NCBI RefSeq assembly: GCF_017591425.1
Contig: NW_024466459.1
Location: forward strand, 4,588,001-4,652,000
DNA: 64,000 nt
Reading direction: 5' to 3'
DNA from: Ochotona curzoniae
Lineage: Eukaryota; Chordata; Mammalia; Lagomorpha; Ochotonidae
Shown here: positions 24,595 to 35,739 of the stretch, in pieces
Position numbering within the stretch: position 1 is the stretch's first letter
How the letters are laid out: each line of letters starts with the position of its first letter
Notes under the pieces: generated by a model
Told to the model about the DNA's origin: nothing
The model's input: the letters and a program-made list of their open reading frames with translations, nothing else
The model's database searches: none
Program-made: the position numbers and the translations under genes

Positions 24595-26714
24595 CTGAAA
24601 TGCCTGAGGAAAAATAGAGAAACATGCTGATACGTAAACCAGAAGAAAGTATTCTTGAGCAAAACATTTACTAGATTTATAATATTATTACAATAACTAA
24701 GGATTCCAACGTTCACCTCAAATATATTCACTTTAAGTCATCTGAGGGGGTGTGGATGACAATGAAGGAATAGAGTGGTTATTATCACAATATCACAATA
24801 ACAGACTGCTACAATTATGAAGCTATGGCTAGAGTTCAAACACATAACTTTTTATGCTTCATATTAGAATTTAATTAGGTAAGTAGAAAACTAAACCATC
24901 CTACTACTAGTCATTTCTTATGCTTTATATTCAAATAGAAATCCGAAAGCTAGGGGAGTGAACATCAAATGCTGATTCCTCAAGCTCATTTGCATTGTAC
25001 ATTACTTTCACTAGAAACATCCCCAGCTTTCTCAAAGTGTTTAACTCCAAACGGAACCAAGCAATTTCTGTGAAACAGTGAAGTTGCAGCGTAACAACCC
25101 AGACTCGAGCTACTTAAAGTAGCTCTGTCTCTTAATTTTCTGAATTCAGAAGTTTTTGCTGTCTGAATGACCTAAAAACAAACCACAATAAGCTTTTAAA
25201 GTTTAAGAAAAAAACAAATAAGTTGCATGGGCAAGCAGTTTCATTTGCAACTCAAGTTTTTAAAGACTCGTTTCGAAATCAAATTTTTCCAATTATATAT
25301 TCAAGTATCCAGGCCATTCTCCTTTAGCTAGTACAGGAGTTAATGCAACTCTTTCCTTGTAGTCTACTGCTATTTCTTCAAAACAAAAGGTAGTTAAGAA
25401 TAGAAAACATTTGTTATTGTCTCCAGCAAGAAAATAAATCTTTGCAAACATCTGAAAATAGATTGATTCTAGCCATATCCACCCATATATTCAGCATAGC
25501 ACAAAACCACAGCTCTTTACTTACTGTCAGGGAAGTTAGAAAAAGCACTCTGGAAGCACAGTCAATCCACAGTTCTCTTTCCCCCAGTGCACCCGCTGAA
25601 ACCGTATTGCAGTTTCTTCATTTATTCCTTAAATGGGCGCCTATTCCCTGACTTAGGCTGGGTTCTGAAAAGGGGTGTGGTCAGAGCAAGCCGCACATGA
25701 TGAAACTCGTTTTGTTGTCTGTGTCTTTTTTTTCCTAAGCCAATTATTCTGCAGGGAAACAACTGCTTCGGGGTTGGTTGGGAGCAAAACAAATCCTATG
25801 CCTGTGCACTGGGCCTTTTTCGATCCCAGGGATGAGGGGAAACATGGTCAACACAAAACATGGACTTGGTCTGTAAGACGTGAGACCAGGATGGAAAAGC
25901 AAGAGGATAAACAACTACAAACCGAAAAGGAGTTCACTCTGTATGAAAAACTTTCCCTTTTTTTCACTACGTGTGACTACACACAAGTGGAAACTGCACA
26001 TCTGACTAATTCAGAATAAGTAGTAAGAGCTGCTGGCGCCGATGTTGTTTTGTTTTTTGTCACTAATAAAACTAAGCATTTCAGAGTCTGCCTTGAATAA
26101 ACTCCCAGAATGGACAAATGAAGAAACAGGAGCACACCCCTCTCTCACATCTTGTCCATAGTGCATGCAGCATTTTTTTTTTCATGAATAAATAAAAGTG
26201 AGTTGACTGCCAAGGAGAAAAAAAAATAATACGGATTTTTGTGAATGAAGATTAGAAACAAAAGTGGAAATGTATTCAATAATCATTGCGTAGTCTTTCT
26301 CTCCGTGGAATTGCAACCATTTTTTGGAGCTGCCACAGTAAATGGCAAAACAGGAAATCAAAGTCCATGAATTGGGAAAGCTCAAATATTTGACATGGCT
26401 CCCATTCCACAGACGTTAATATTCATGAAGCTGAGAGACATCTTGGAGTAAAAAGGGATAATTTTAAAGCAACAGCAGTTAAACCTACAAAAGTGTGAAC
26501 CTGCATCTACATGTGTATTTCCACATATCAATATCAATATCTGTTGCACCTATCAATATGTATTTCTTTTGCATTTAGTGCTATTAATTTTTGTGCTAGT
26601 CTAAATTATGTAAAATCACATCAAGTTATGCTTTATTTTATTCCCTTTTCTTACTAGAATTTTAAAAATGTTTTTCAGATAAAAAGATCTTAAGTTATAT
26701 TAGTCAAAGGTTTT
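24595..26714 (-). promoter_or_regulatory. ABCA6 5' flank; non-coding first exon and promoter probably here but not located
   Basis: The coding start is in an internal exon with a clear 3' splice site, so at least one non-coding exon must lie upstream (rightward). I could not pick it out with confidence. The stretch is AT-rich, without an obvious CpG island or clear SINE copy. It includes a 19-nt inverted repeat at 25107-25125. No ORF here looks like a protein. Confidence 0.3.
25107..25125. repeat. Perfect 9-nt inverted repeat
   Basis: GAGCTACTT, one A, AAGTAGCTC. About 510 nt upstream of ABCA6 coding exon 1. Function unknown. Confidence 0.7.
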
Positions 26715-26897
26715 AAAAATATATTTTAAAAGACTTTTTTTATTGGGAAGGTACAAGTACAGAGAGGAAGATCTTCCACCCAATGGTTCACTTCCCAAGT
26801 GGCCACAACAGCCAATCCAAAGCTGGGATTAGAACCGGTGAACATAGAGAAGTGTTTAAAGCAAAGACTTTAGCCACTAGGCTATCGCACCGGGCCC
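26715..26897 (-). mobile_element. Young SINE with internal deletion and target-site duplication
   Basis: Both ends are present (tail complement at left; head GGGCCCGGTGCGATAGCCTA on the minus strand at right) but the middle is missing. It is flanked by AGTCAAAGGTTTT at 26702-26714 and AGTCAAAGGCTTTT at 26898-26911. Intergenic. Confidence 0.8.
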
Positions 26898-27444
26898 AGT
26901 CAAAGGCTTTTTAATGCTCTACTACATTGAGTTCAACAAATTAAAATATAGTCAACAATGAAATATTGCATTCATCTAGTGAGAAACTGGCAAAAACAGA
27001 GGTTGAAAGGTGTATGTATTACCAATGCTTCAAATGCTGGGGAGCTGGTCTCACAAATTTTAAATTTTCATCAATGGTAGAATAAAATTTCAGTTCCTTT
27101 TAAGTCACCTGGAATATAGTTTATATTTCTATTAGTTTTATTTTTTACTAAAGTTGTGTACCCTATTTCTGGAATAATTTTCACTTTTCCTTTCTTGGAA
27201 ATGTGCTAAAATTCATAGCGACAATATCAATAGCTACTTAGGTTAACCATACTTAGCAGCTTCACCCTTTACCACTGTTTTTTCTCGTATATGTTTTGTG
27301 CTGGTTTTTTATTTCATTTTAGGGAGAGCGTTTTCCTCCACTAAATATGATTTCCCCATAAATGGTGATAAAGTGATGGAATGCCCAACCTCCAGCATGG
27401 ACAATGACATGATGGGTAAAGTATATTTCAAAATGTTAAGTTCA

Positions 27445-27727
27445 GGGCCTGGTGCGATAGCTAGTGGCTAAATCCTCCCCTTGCATCGGGTGTCAGTTTA
27501 TATCCCAGCTGCTCCACTTCATATCCAGTTCCCTGTTTTTGGCCTGGGAAAGCAGTAGAGGATGGCTCAAATACATAGGACCTTGCGTCTGCCTAGCAGA
27601 CCCGAAAGAAACTCCTGGCTCCTTGCTTCTGATCCACTCAGCTCTGGCTATTGCCGGCACTCGAGGAGTGAACGAATAGATGGAATATTTTTCTCTCTGT
27701 ATATCTGCATTTTCAATAATAAAAATT
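27445..27727 (+). mobile_element. Lagomorph SINE
   Basis: Head 'ggcctggtgcgatagctagt', body 'tcatatccagttccctgttt', tail 'gcattttcaataataaaaat'. Intergenic. Confidence 0.75.
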
Positions 27728-27829
27728 AATGCTAATAATAAAATATTAATCTCATATATAAGTTCAGATCTGTGAGTGTTTAGAAAGTGCATGCAAATTG
27801 TGTTTAATGAAAAAGCTCCCATTCAAAGC

Positions 27830-28030
27830 CAGGTAACAGGAGTTTTTTCCAGGTCTCCCACAAGGGGGGGGGATTAGTCCCAAAAACCTGAGCTCTTCAC
27901 TGTCTCCCCAGGTCATTAATTTGGGAGCTTTCTGGGAGAAGTGCAGAAGCCAGGACACAAAATGGCACCCAAATGAGATGCTGGCACTGCAGGCAGAGGC
28001 CCAGCTTACTGCACCTGATGCCTCTCCTAT
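27830..28030 (-). mobile_element. SINE fragment
   Basis: It contains 'tttccaggtctcccacaagg' and 'tgctggcactgcaggcagag', the complement of the SINE head and centre. Intergenic, adjoining another copy. Confidence 0.5.
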
Positions 28031-28044
28031 ATATGTTCCTTTAT

Positions 28045-28315
28045 TTATTTTTGTTTTTAAAGATTTGTTAAGTTACTTGAAAGTCAGAGAGAGCAGTTCT
28101 GTCTGCTGATTCACTCCCCAGATGACAGTGAAAGCCTGGGCCAGGCCAAGACAAAGCCGGCAGACAAGAGCTTTAGTCAGGTCCTCCATGATGATAGCAG
28201 GGACTCAAACACTCATACCATCTTTTGCTACTTTTTCTGAGTCATTAGCAGGGAGCAGCTGGGACACAAAGAGATACTCATTAGGGTACCTGAGATGCAG
28301 GGGTGTTTTTTATAT
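28045..28315 (-). mobile_element. SINE, diverged
   Basis: It contains 'tttttaaagatttgttaagt', 'tgctgattcactccccagat' and 'catttttgcta'-like central text. Intergenic. Confidence 0.5.
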
Positions 28316-28329
28316 ACCTGAATGCTGAC

Positions 28330-31300
28330 ACCATAAATTCTACTTTCAATAGTGAACGTGCCTTATATCAAATTTTTCTAAATTATGTTTTTTAAAATTA
28401 TAAGAATTAAGTCATTTTAACCATTTTAAGATTATAATTTAAGTCACATTGTGTTTCCAACATAATATAGCCATCACAACCATCTCATTCCAGCATTTAT
28501 CAACACCTAAAACAAGATTTCTGAACGCATTAAGTAAAAAAGCCTTTTTCTCCTTTTCCATATCCTTTTGTGAAGACTAGAGAGTCTTTTCCTTTTGTAG
28601 ATATTTCATGTAAATATAACCATACATTTGTTCTGTGTCTGGTTTACTTCAAACGTAGCAGTTACATTCACAGAGGGACAGATACACATCCAAATTAAAT
28701 GGATTGATACACCGACCATTGCTTGGTATAAATATCTATTTATTTTATTGCAACGATTATTTTTTTTTTTTACTCAGCCATCGCCATTCAGCTAGGTCTT
28801 ACGTATTTGCATCTACATTTATCCAATCTGCTAACATTACATTTTGAGAGCATGAAGAAGCGATCACTCCAGGTGATGACAGCACTATGAAACCTGTCCT
28901 CTCCCTGTTGCTCTGAGTCTACCCTCAGAGGGTCTCCTGGGCAGTGGTCCTACTGTCCCATTTGAAACAAGACACTCTTCACAATGTTGGTATGTGCCTG
29001 GTCTGTTTTTCAAAGTGTTTTATACGTCTGTTTTAGGCTCGTTCAGGAAGGATTTTGAAATCACCTTATTAAAACAAATTCCAATGCTTAATTTATTCGT
29101 TTATTTATTTATTTACTTAGTGGTTGGTTGGTTGGTGTTTTTCACTCAAAGCCTAGGGCAGGTTTCCGGGCTGTCATCAACTTGTCTTCAGGGCTTCTTT
29201 CCAGTCTGAGCAGCCTTTGAAGCTAGCTTTTGTAGTGTTGTGGTTTCCAAGTCCTCATTTTTCATCAACTTTAGCTTTTCATCTTGTAGGCATCAAAAAC
29301 GCAGTTTCCAACTATATAGCTTTAAGTAGAAGTTCACCATGGAATTGGGCTATTGCAACACAAGCTGAGTTTACTATGTCAAAAGTATTTTTTGGTTTTT
29401 TTCAGATTTTACCTAGAAATTAATCTATTTATAAAGGGAGGAGAATCTGGTTTAACTTGGTATCATGTTGAAAGAATTGCAGAAATTAAACCGGGAAATG
29501 CAGAGAAGGCTGACTGAATCCACAGACAGGCACAGACAGACACAATGAATTACAGGGTAAATCGGGGTTAACAGCTCTAAGAGCGGAACGTATAGATTGG
29601 GAAAGAGACACATGAAAAAGCAAATGAGGCAGTTTGTGCCGAGGGGGAAGGGACGATTGATGGTGATAAATCAAGTTGATCCTAGCATGGGTGTCACCCT
29701 GAAGTACCACAATCTCTCGCATGGACATCCTTGTGGCTGACTTGGAGCCACCATAACTTTCAAGTCTTCCAGTTCTTTTTCTTTAATTTGCTGGGGATTA
29801 TAACTCACCCCTCATTATCTGTGGCAGCACATTTTAGTTTGTTCTTGCAACTGGAGAAACCACTGAACACAGCAGTCAGACCAGGAATAAACACGTGAGA
29901 AATAGGGTATCTCAAAGAATGTGGAGATTTTGCAATTAGTTAAGACACCATGGCCGGAGGACATTTAGGATGTTTTTTATATGTTAAGCTTTTTCTTTTC
30001 TTGGCATCTGGTCACATGATCAAAAAAGGAAGCGATGGACAATTACTGCAAAGAAACTATTTTAAGGGCGTGAGCAACCCAACTGCAACGTAGCTATATG
30101 GTTCTTATTTGTCGTAGTAGGAAATGTACCTTATTCTCAAAAGCAGCTAAAGAAATCTGCTAGAAAAAAGTTTTCTTTTGTCTGACAGCACGGCATACGC
30201 TAAAAGTACCTGTTTAGAAACAGTTGAGTCACATGCAGTTCTCATTACTGCAGGCTTCACTATGCCTCTAAGTCTGAATAGCTGCTTCAGAAAAAAACTC
30301 ACACAACTTCACAGCATCTTTTTTTTTGGGGGGTCAAAGCAAACTATTCAGCAGGAATGAACACAGTGGTGGAAAAGTGGGAGGTATTCCTATTTCCCAA
30401 ACTCCTCTTTTTGATCAACTGTGATAATCCATCACAAAATATGAAGCAAAAACACTAAAACTAGCACCTTTTTCTCTGGCTGTGTCAATATAACCTAAGA
30501 GATTCCTTTTAAAAAAGTCCTTAGGAGAGTATAGGCTACAGATAACAGAAGCTAGTCTCAATTTCCAGTTATCAAGCAATCACATTTTAGAGTATGCATC
30601 TTTTGGTTAAACAAAATCAGTATTTCTTAACATGAGTGCTACTGATGTTTTGTCTTCTGTAATTTTTTCGGTCATGTGGGATGGACTATCTGATGTTTAC
30701 CAACCAGATAGAAGCAGCATTCCTGGTTGACACCAGAAATATTTCCATATACTCTGAAAACTCCCTTGGAAGAGGAACAACATTCCCCATTAAGAACCAC
30801 TAACCTAAAGTAATCCTGTTAAGTAGGGTAAGTTGGAGATTTAACACATGTCCTCATGTGATTAACGCATAGGTGTTAATTACGCAGTAGTCATACACGA
30901 ACTTTTCTAAGAAAATTAGAGTATTTCGGGTAGAACTAAAGTTCTCTTTGATCCCTAAAGTAACTATTGTTTTCATATTGACATCACATATACAACAGGT
31001 GCTTGCATAAACACACAAACAACAACCCTGACCAACCTTGTTGTTGAGATGTTGATTGGAATCGTCACACTTAGTCCTGGAAAGAGACGGGTTAAAAGAA
31101 ATCGTCTCTTCTATTCATTCTTGCTTTCAAAACGGAGAATGAAATGCTGAATCCTAAATTAAGTAAGAATGGTGGTTTATTTCCTCCATAGGCTTAAGTT
31201 TAGAGAATAAGAAACATTGTAATATTAGGAACACTCTTCTAAATGTTTAGATTTTTTTTTAACACAAAAGGAGCATTTTTAATAGTTACTCTTTCCTGTT

Positions 31301-31985
31301 GTCGTAAAGCACCTTGTTTTCCCACATATCCCTTCCATGAACAGTGTGCCATTATGACATACTTTTAAAAACATGACAAAGCATGATTTTCCCATTAAAT
31401 GTTGGATATTAAATGAATTTAGTTGAATCTTCCATTTCCTAGGCTGTGAACATATCCAGATTATGTTTCAGATTAGAGAATAAACCCGTCTTTTAAATAA
31501 AATCTCCAAATATATGTTCATGAATAAAGATTTTTCAACTGCTCGTAGACTTAAGTCCTAATAAAATATATTTCCTTTGCATTATGATGAACACCTACCC
31601 TTGTCCATAGTTCTTTCAATCCTACGTCATCCTTTCCTGATTTTCATGGAATATAAATAAATTTGGTACACTTCACTGTTATTAATATTATAACCTCCGT
31701 GTTATATGAAATTTCAACTCTCAAAAAAGATAAATTTTGTTAAAGCTGGCAAAAATCTTTGAGATGTTTTTTTTTTTAGGAAAAGTCTGGGAAGCTAAGA
31801 CTCATGTAAAACTGGAGAAATCTGGAAGAATGAGGAGAGGGCAGGTATTATACCAGACAGTCATTGGGATATGATCAACAAATGGAAGTGGTACAGAAAC
31901 AAAAGAAAGTTCTCAACGTGAGATACAACCTCTCCTCCACTGTAAAGGGTGATTCATGCAACAGTGTGCTAGCGTTCTAATCACC
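28330..31985. other. Intergenic stretch, no gene recognised
   Basis: AT-rich sequence with short TTTA and TTGG runs near 29.1 kb. I see no exon chain, SINE head or ABCA motif on either strand. Confidence 0.5.
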
Positions 31986-31989
31986 TGTT

Positions 31990-32330
31990 CTCAGCACTTG
32001 TCACTTCAGGGTAATGAGCACATTTGCTATTTTCAGCTCAGCTTTAGCGTCATCATCTTCTGGCTCTTCTGAATTTTTCTTCTTGGAGAGACTCAACAGA
32101 TGCAATAAAACAGAACAATTCAATTCCAGTTTACAGCGACTACCAATAAAATATATACTATTAAGAGCAATTGACTATCTTTTTGCTCGGAGGTGGTAAG
32201 ATGTCTTACTTCTAAGATTCTCTGTGAGGATCATCTGGGGAGCTAAGTCCTCCGGGATCCTCCTCGACCATTTCTCCTCTTCAAAACCTTTTCTGTCATC
32301 CATCAACTTGGAATGCTGCTTTAGCGTTTA
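31990..32330 (-). pseudogene. Coding-like relic (possible ABCA10-type exon remnant or processed retrocopy)
   Basis: On the minus strand a frame of about 110 codons has only two stops (near 32317 and 32173) before a terminal TGA at about 32006. It is hydrophilic and charged. Its last part reads KKKNSEEPEDDDAKAEL and then IANVLITLK. This resembles the acidic linker before NBD2 in the ABCA6/9/10 group (NPEEPEEEDED...AER...NAL), and orientation and position would fit a lost ABCA10. However, the frame continues upstream into KGFEEEKWSRRIPEDLAPQM and the like, which is not ABCA-like, so a retrocopy of an unrelated gene is the main alternative. I do not recognise that gene. Confidence 0.3.
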
Positions 32331-32680
32331 GAGTCTCTCAAACATATGTAGTCTGTCAGGAGTCCGCTATTCCTTTAAACAATAAAGATAATGTTAATTT
32401 TCCTTTCTTTTCTTTTCCACGTATTTACACTAAACACAAATTTGTTAGCCTGTTGTCTACTTACCATTCATTGCAGAAAAACAGACTTTTGTACTTAACG
32501 ACTACTCATAGCAATGAAAAAGAAAAAAATTCACTTTCTTTTTTATGACCATTTGTTTTGTCTTCCTATATGTTAACTTAAGTATTATGCCTTTTTGGAA
32601 AGGAACTTAACATTAGATTCTCACACTCGCAGCAAATGCATGATCATTACTACAACAGAATTCTCAAGTAAATATGATAT

Positions 32681-32786
32681 TGATATGAAGAGAAAGGGCC
32701 CAGTGGATTTCTGAGACACAGCCCTGGGGATGATGATATGAAGAGAAGGGGCCCAGTGGATTTCTGAGACACAGCCCTGGGGATGA
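32681..32786. repeat. 53-bp tandem duplication, two copies
   Basis: The unit starts TGATATGAAGAGAA and contains GGCCCAGTGGATTTCTGAGA. Copies at 32681-32733 and 32734-32786 differ at one base. Intergenic, next to an L1 fragment. Confidence 0.93.
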
Positions 32787-32789
32787 TGA

Positions 32790-33670
32790 TACACCACTCC
32801 CTCCCCCGAGCTCCCTCTCACTTCTTGCTTTCATTTCTCTTCCTTCATTTTTTTGAGATCACACATCTTTCCACATATATTTTAATATTATTTTATGATA
32901 CAGTTTCATATGCTTTGGGATTTTCCCTCTTCCCACTGATTTCTCCTATATTATTACAATATCATTGCCCTTCACAATCAGTCATAAGTCCATCATTATG
33001 CTATTTAATTGTATCCTGCCACTGCAGGGACGGACAATGGCAGAGTGCCCAGCGTCCTATTTGGAGGATCCAGTCAACAGCTTCACTGGGAGTCCATCTT
33101 TCATGTGGAAGTAGAGATACACACTGCATTGTATCTGAATATAATGGTCTCAGTTGCAGTTACTATACACCCCCTTAGATGGAAAGCCATAAAACAAAAT
33201 CAACAACAGGAAGGAACACAGAATTTACAATAACAGGAAGCTAAATAACATGCTACTGAATGACCAATGTATTGCTGAAGGAAATCAAAACCCTTCTTGA
33301 AACAAACAATGCTGCTGTGTGAGCCACGGGTGTTTGAAGATATTAACGAGAACAAAAAACTTTTGTGAGGAACTGAAAATAAAACAAAAATATCCATACC
33401 CATGAGATGTAGCAAAACAGTATTGAAAGAGCTACGATCTTGTATTTTGCATGAAGGTTGCCATAGAACAGAGAGAATATACGACATTTGTCCTTCTAGG
33501 ATCGACTTCTCTCGCTGAGCCCTCGGGTCTCTAGTTGGCACCATTTGGTTGCAAATGGTAGGATTCCATTCTTTTAATGAGTGAAGTATTCCATGAAGTA
33601 GATGTATCCATTTCTTTATCCACTCCTTGCTGGACGGGAAGCAATCCAGATGCCCGTCCAACGAGGAGTG
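32790..33670 (-). mobile_element. L1 3' fragment
   Basis: On the minus strand the text reads 'tggataaagaaatggataca' and continues to 'tgaatggaatcctaccattt'-like sequence, the L1 3' signature. An open frame of 153 codons inside it (33200-33661) is accidental. Intergenic. Confidence 0.55.
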
Positions 33671-34010
33671 AATAAAGAAACTGAAGTCACAGAGGAAGGG
33701 AATACCCTTTCATATTTAGAACTGTAGAGTTTGAGAGACAAGGACAACTCCTGCACTCTGATTCCCTCTCAGTACGCCTTGCAGTTGCTGAAGCCCCGGA
33801 GTGAGGAACTCAAGCCAAGTCTTTTACACAGGTGCCAGGAGCCCGATGCTGGAGCCATCATCACTGCGTAGGATTTCATAGAAGGGTGGAGTCTGGATGA
33901 GTATCGAATGCAGATACTGTGGTATTGATGAGGGCCTCTTAACTGATGGTTTAAACGTCAGCCCCTGGTTCAGCTTTTCTGTCGACCTGATGCGCAAAAT
34001 TTAATGTAGA

Positions 34011-34338
34011 GGGCCCAGCGCCATAGCCTAGTGGCTAAAGTCCTAGTCTTGCATGCACTGGGATCCCATATGGGTGCTGGTTTGTATTCCAGCTCTTTCA
34101 CTTCCCTTCTAGTCCCCTGCTTGTGGCCTGGGAAAGCAGTTGAGGATGGCCCAAAGCCTTGGGACCCTGCACCCACGTGGGAGACCTGGAGGAAGTTCCT
34201 GGCATTAGATAAGCTCAGCTCCAGCCATTGTGGCCACTTGGGGAGTGAACCAGGGGATATAAGATGCTTCTCTCTGACTCTCCTTCTCTCTGTATATTTG
34301 ATTTTCCAATAAAAACAAATAAATAAATAAATCAGTAA
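34011..34338 (+). mobile_element. Full-length young SINE with target-site duplication
   Basis: Head GGGCCCAGCGCCATAGCCTA, A box AGTGGCTAAAGTCC, tail of (AAAT)n. It is flanked by AAAATTTAATGTAGA at 33996-34010 and AAAATTTAAGGTAGA at 34339-34353. Intergenic. Confidence 0.9.
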
Positions 34339-34424
34339 AAAATTTAAGGTAGACTAGTACCATTTGACAATTCCTGTTTCCCCAATTTCTTATGAATACT
34401 TCCCACTTAAGAATTAATATTTTG

Positions 34425-34739
34425 GGGTCTGGTGTGGTAGCCTAGTGGCTAAAGTCCCTGCCTTGAACGTACCAGGATCCTATATGGGTGCCAGTACTAG
34501 TCCCGGCAACTCCACTTCCCATCTAGCTCCCTGCTTGTGGACTGGGAAAGCAGTCGAGGACGGCCCAAAGCCTTGGGACCTTGTACCCATGTGGGATACC
34601 TGGAAGAGGCTCTTGGCTCCTGGTTTTAGATTGGCACAGCCACTTGGGGTGTGAATCATGGGACAGAAGATCTTCCTCTCTGTCTTTGCTTCTCTCTGTA
34701 TATCTAACTTTCCAATAAAAACAAAATGAATCTTAAAAA
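34425..34739 (+). mobile_element. Full-length young SINE with perfect target-site duplication
   Basis: Head GGGTCTGGTGTGGTAGCCTA, tail 'ccaataaaaacaaaatgaat'. It is flanked by perfect AATTAATATTTTG repeats at 34412-34424 and 34740-34752. Intergenic, in tandem with the previous copy. Confidence 0.9.
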
Positions 34740-35149
34740 AATTAATATTTTGAAAATTGTTACAAGATAACTAATTGTATATGTATTTCACTTGAGTTTC
34801 CAAACTTTTTTAATGGATTTTTCCTGTTCCTTAGTATGATGAAACTCCATTTATTTGTATCACTTTCATGTACTTCAATACAATGCTTACATTTTACTCT
34901 AAAGGCTTTCTATTTCTTTTGCAAGGTTTATTATTCCAAGGATTGAATTTATACTACTAATTCAATGGAATCCATCTTTAACATATGTGCAATTAATTTT
35001 CATTTTTAAAGGCATGCTATTTTTCATGTTAGTTTAAATTTTTTTGTAATTATGTTTTAAAATTTATAAACAGTAATTTTCCAGCAATGATGATTTTGAT
35101 TTCTATTTCCAAACAATTCTTCCAACTGATTCTGTCAAAGTGAATAAAC

Positions 35150-35245
35150 CTACAGAAACTAATACTTGGAAATGCTTATTCTAGTTTTAAGATGCTAAGT
35201 TTGGGAGTGATTTGTTATGCAGCAGCAGAAAATTAAACGCAAGTA
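35150..35245 (+). mobile_element. Possible 3' end of an old MaLR-type LTR
   Basis: The stretch with 'gatgctaagtttgggagtga' followed by 'tttgttatgcagcagcagaa' resembles the 3' end of mammalian MaLR LTRs. Only the end is recognisable. Confidence 0.35.
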
Positions 35246-35454
35246 ACCATCTTCCTTTATTGTCCAATATATTAGAGGCCCCTTACACCCAGAATGCTAC
35301 ATTCCTTACCTTTGTATGTCCAGCTCCTCAACTACTGCTTGGCCCAAGGTAGGAATCTAAAAACAAAACCAGATGTTGAACTCATCATTCACAGGTTAAC
35401 TGCTTGCAAGTACAAGGCACTTTAACAGGTTCACAGAAAATGCACACTTCCTGC

Positions 35455-35735
35455 AAGGCTGAAATGCAGAGATGATGACCTTCCGTCCACTTGGTTCACT
35501 TCCAGCACCCACAGCAGTCTAGCCCGGACCAGGCTACAGCCAGGAATCCAGAACTCAATTAAAGTCTTCCAAGGGGATGATAGGGACCCTCGTCCTTAAA
35601 CCATCCTTTGCCTCCTCCCAGGGTGTGACCTACCAAGCAGCTGTGTAGAAAGAGCTGGGACAGAAAGTAGCACTCCAATACGGGATGTGCATGACCCAAG
35701 TGGCATTTAAACACCTGCAACAAATGCCTCCTCTC
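35455..35735 (-). mobile_element. Older SINE, diverged
   Basis: It contains 'gaccttccgtccacttggtt', 'agccaggaatccagaactca' and 'aagtggcatttaaacacctg'. Intergenic. Confidence 0.55.
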
Positions 35736-35739
35736 ACCC

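Noticed and set aside
24393..24731. 112-codon minus-strand open frame over the first ABCA6 exon
   Set aside because: It is one base out of register with the real ABCA6 frame. The true start at 24583 gives [11 protein letters not shown] and joins in phase to the next exon.
33200..33661. 153-codon open frame on the minus strand, the longest in the window
   Set aside because: It overlaps L1 3' end landmarks and has no recognised domain.
34031..34654. Open frames on both strands with AKVLALxxxGS-like starts
   Set aside because: These are translations of two young SINEs and not related proteins.
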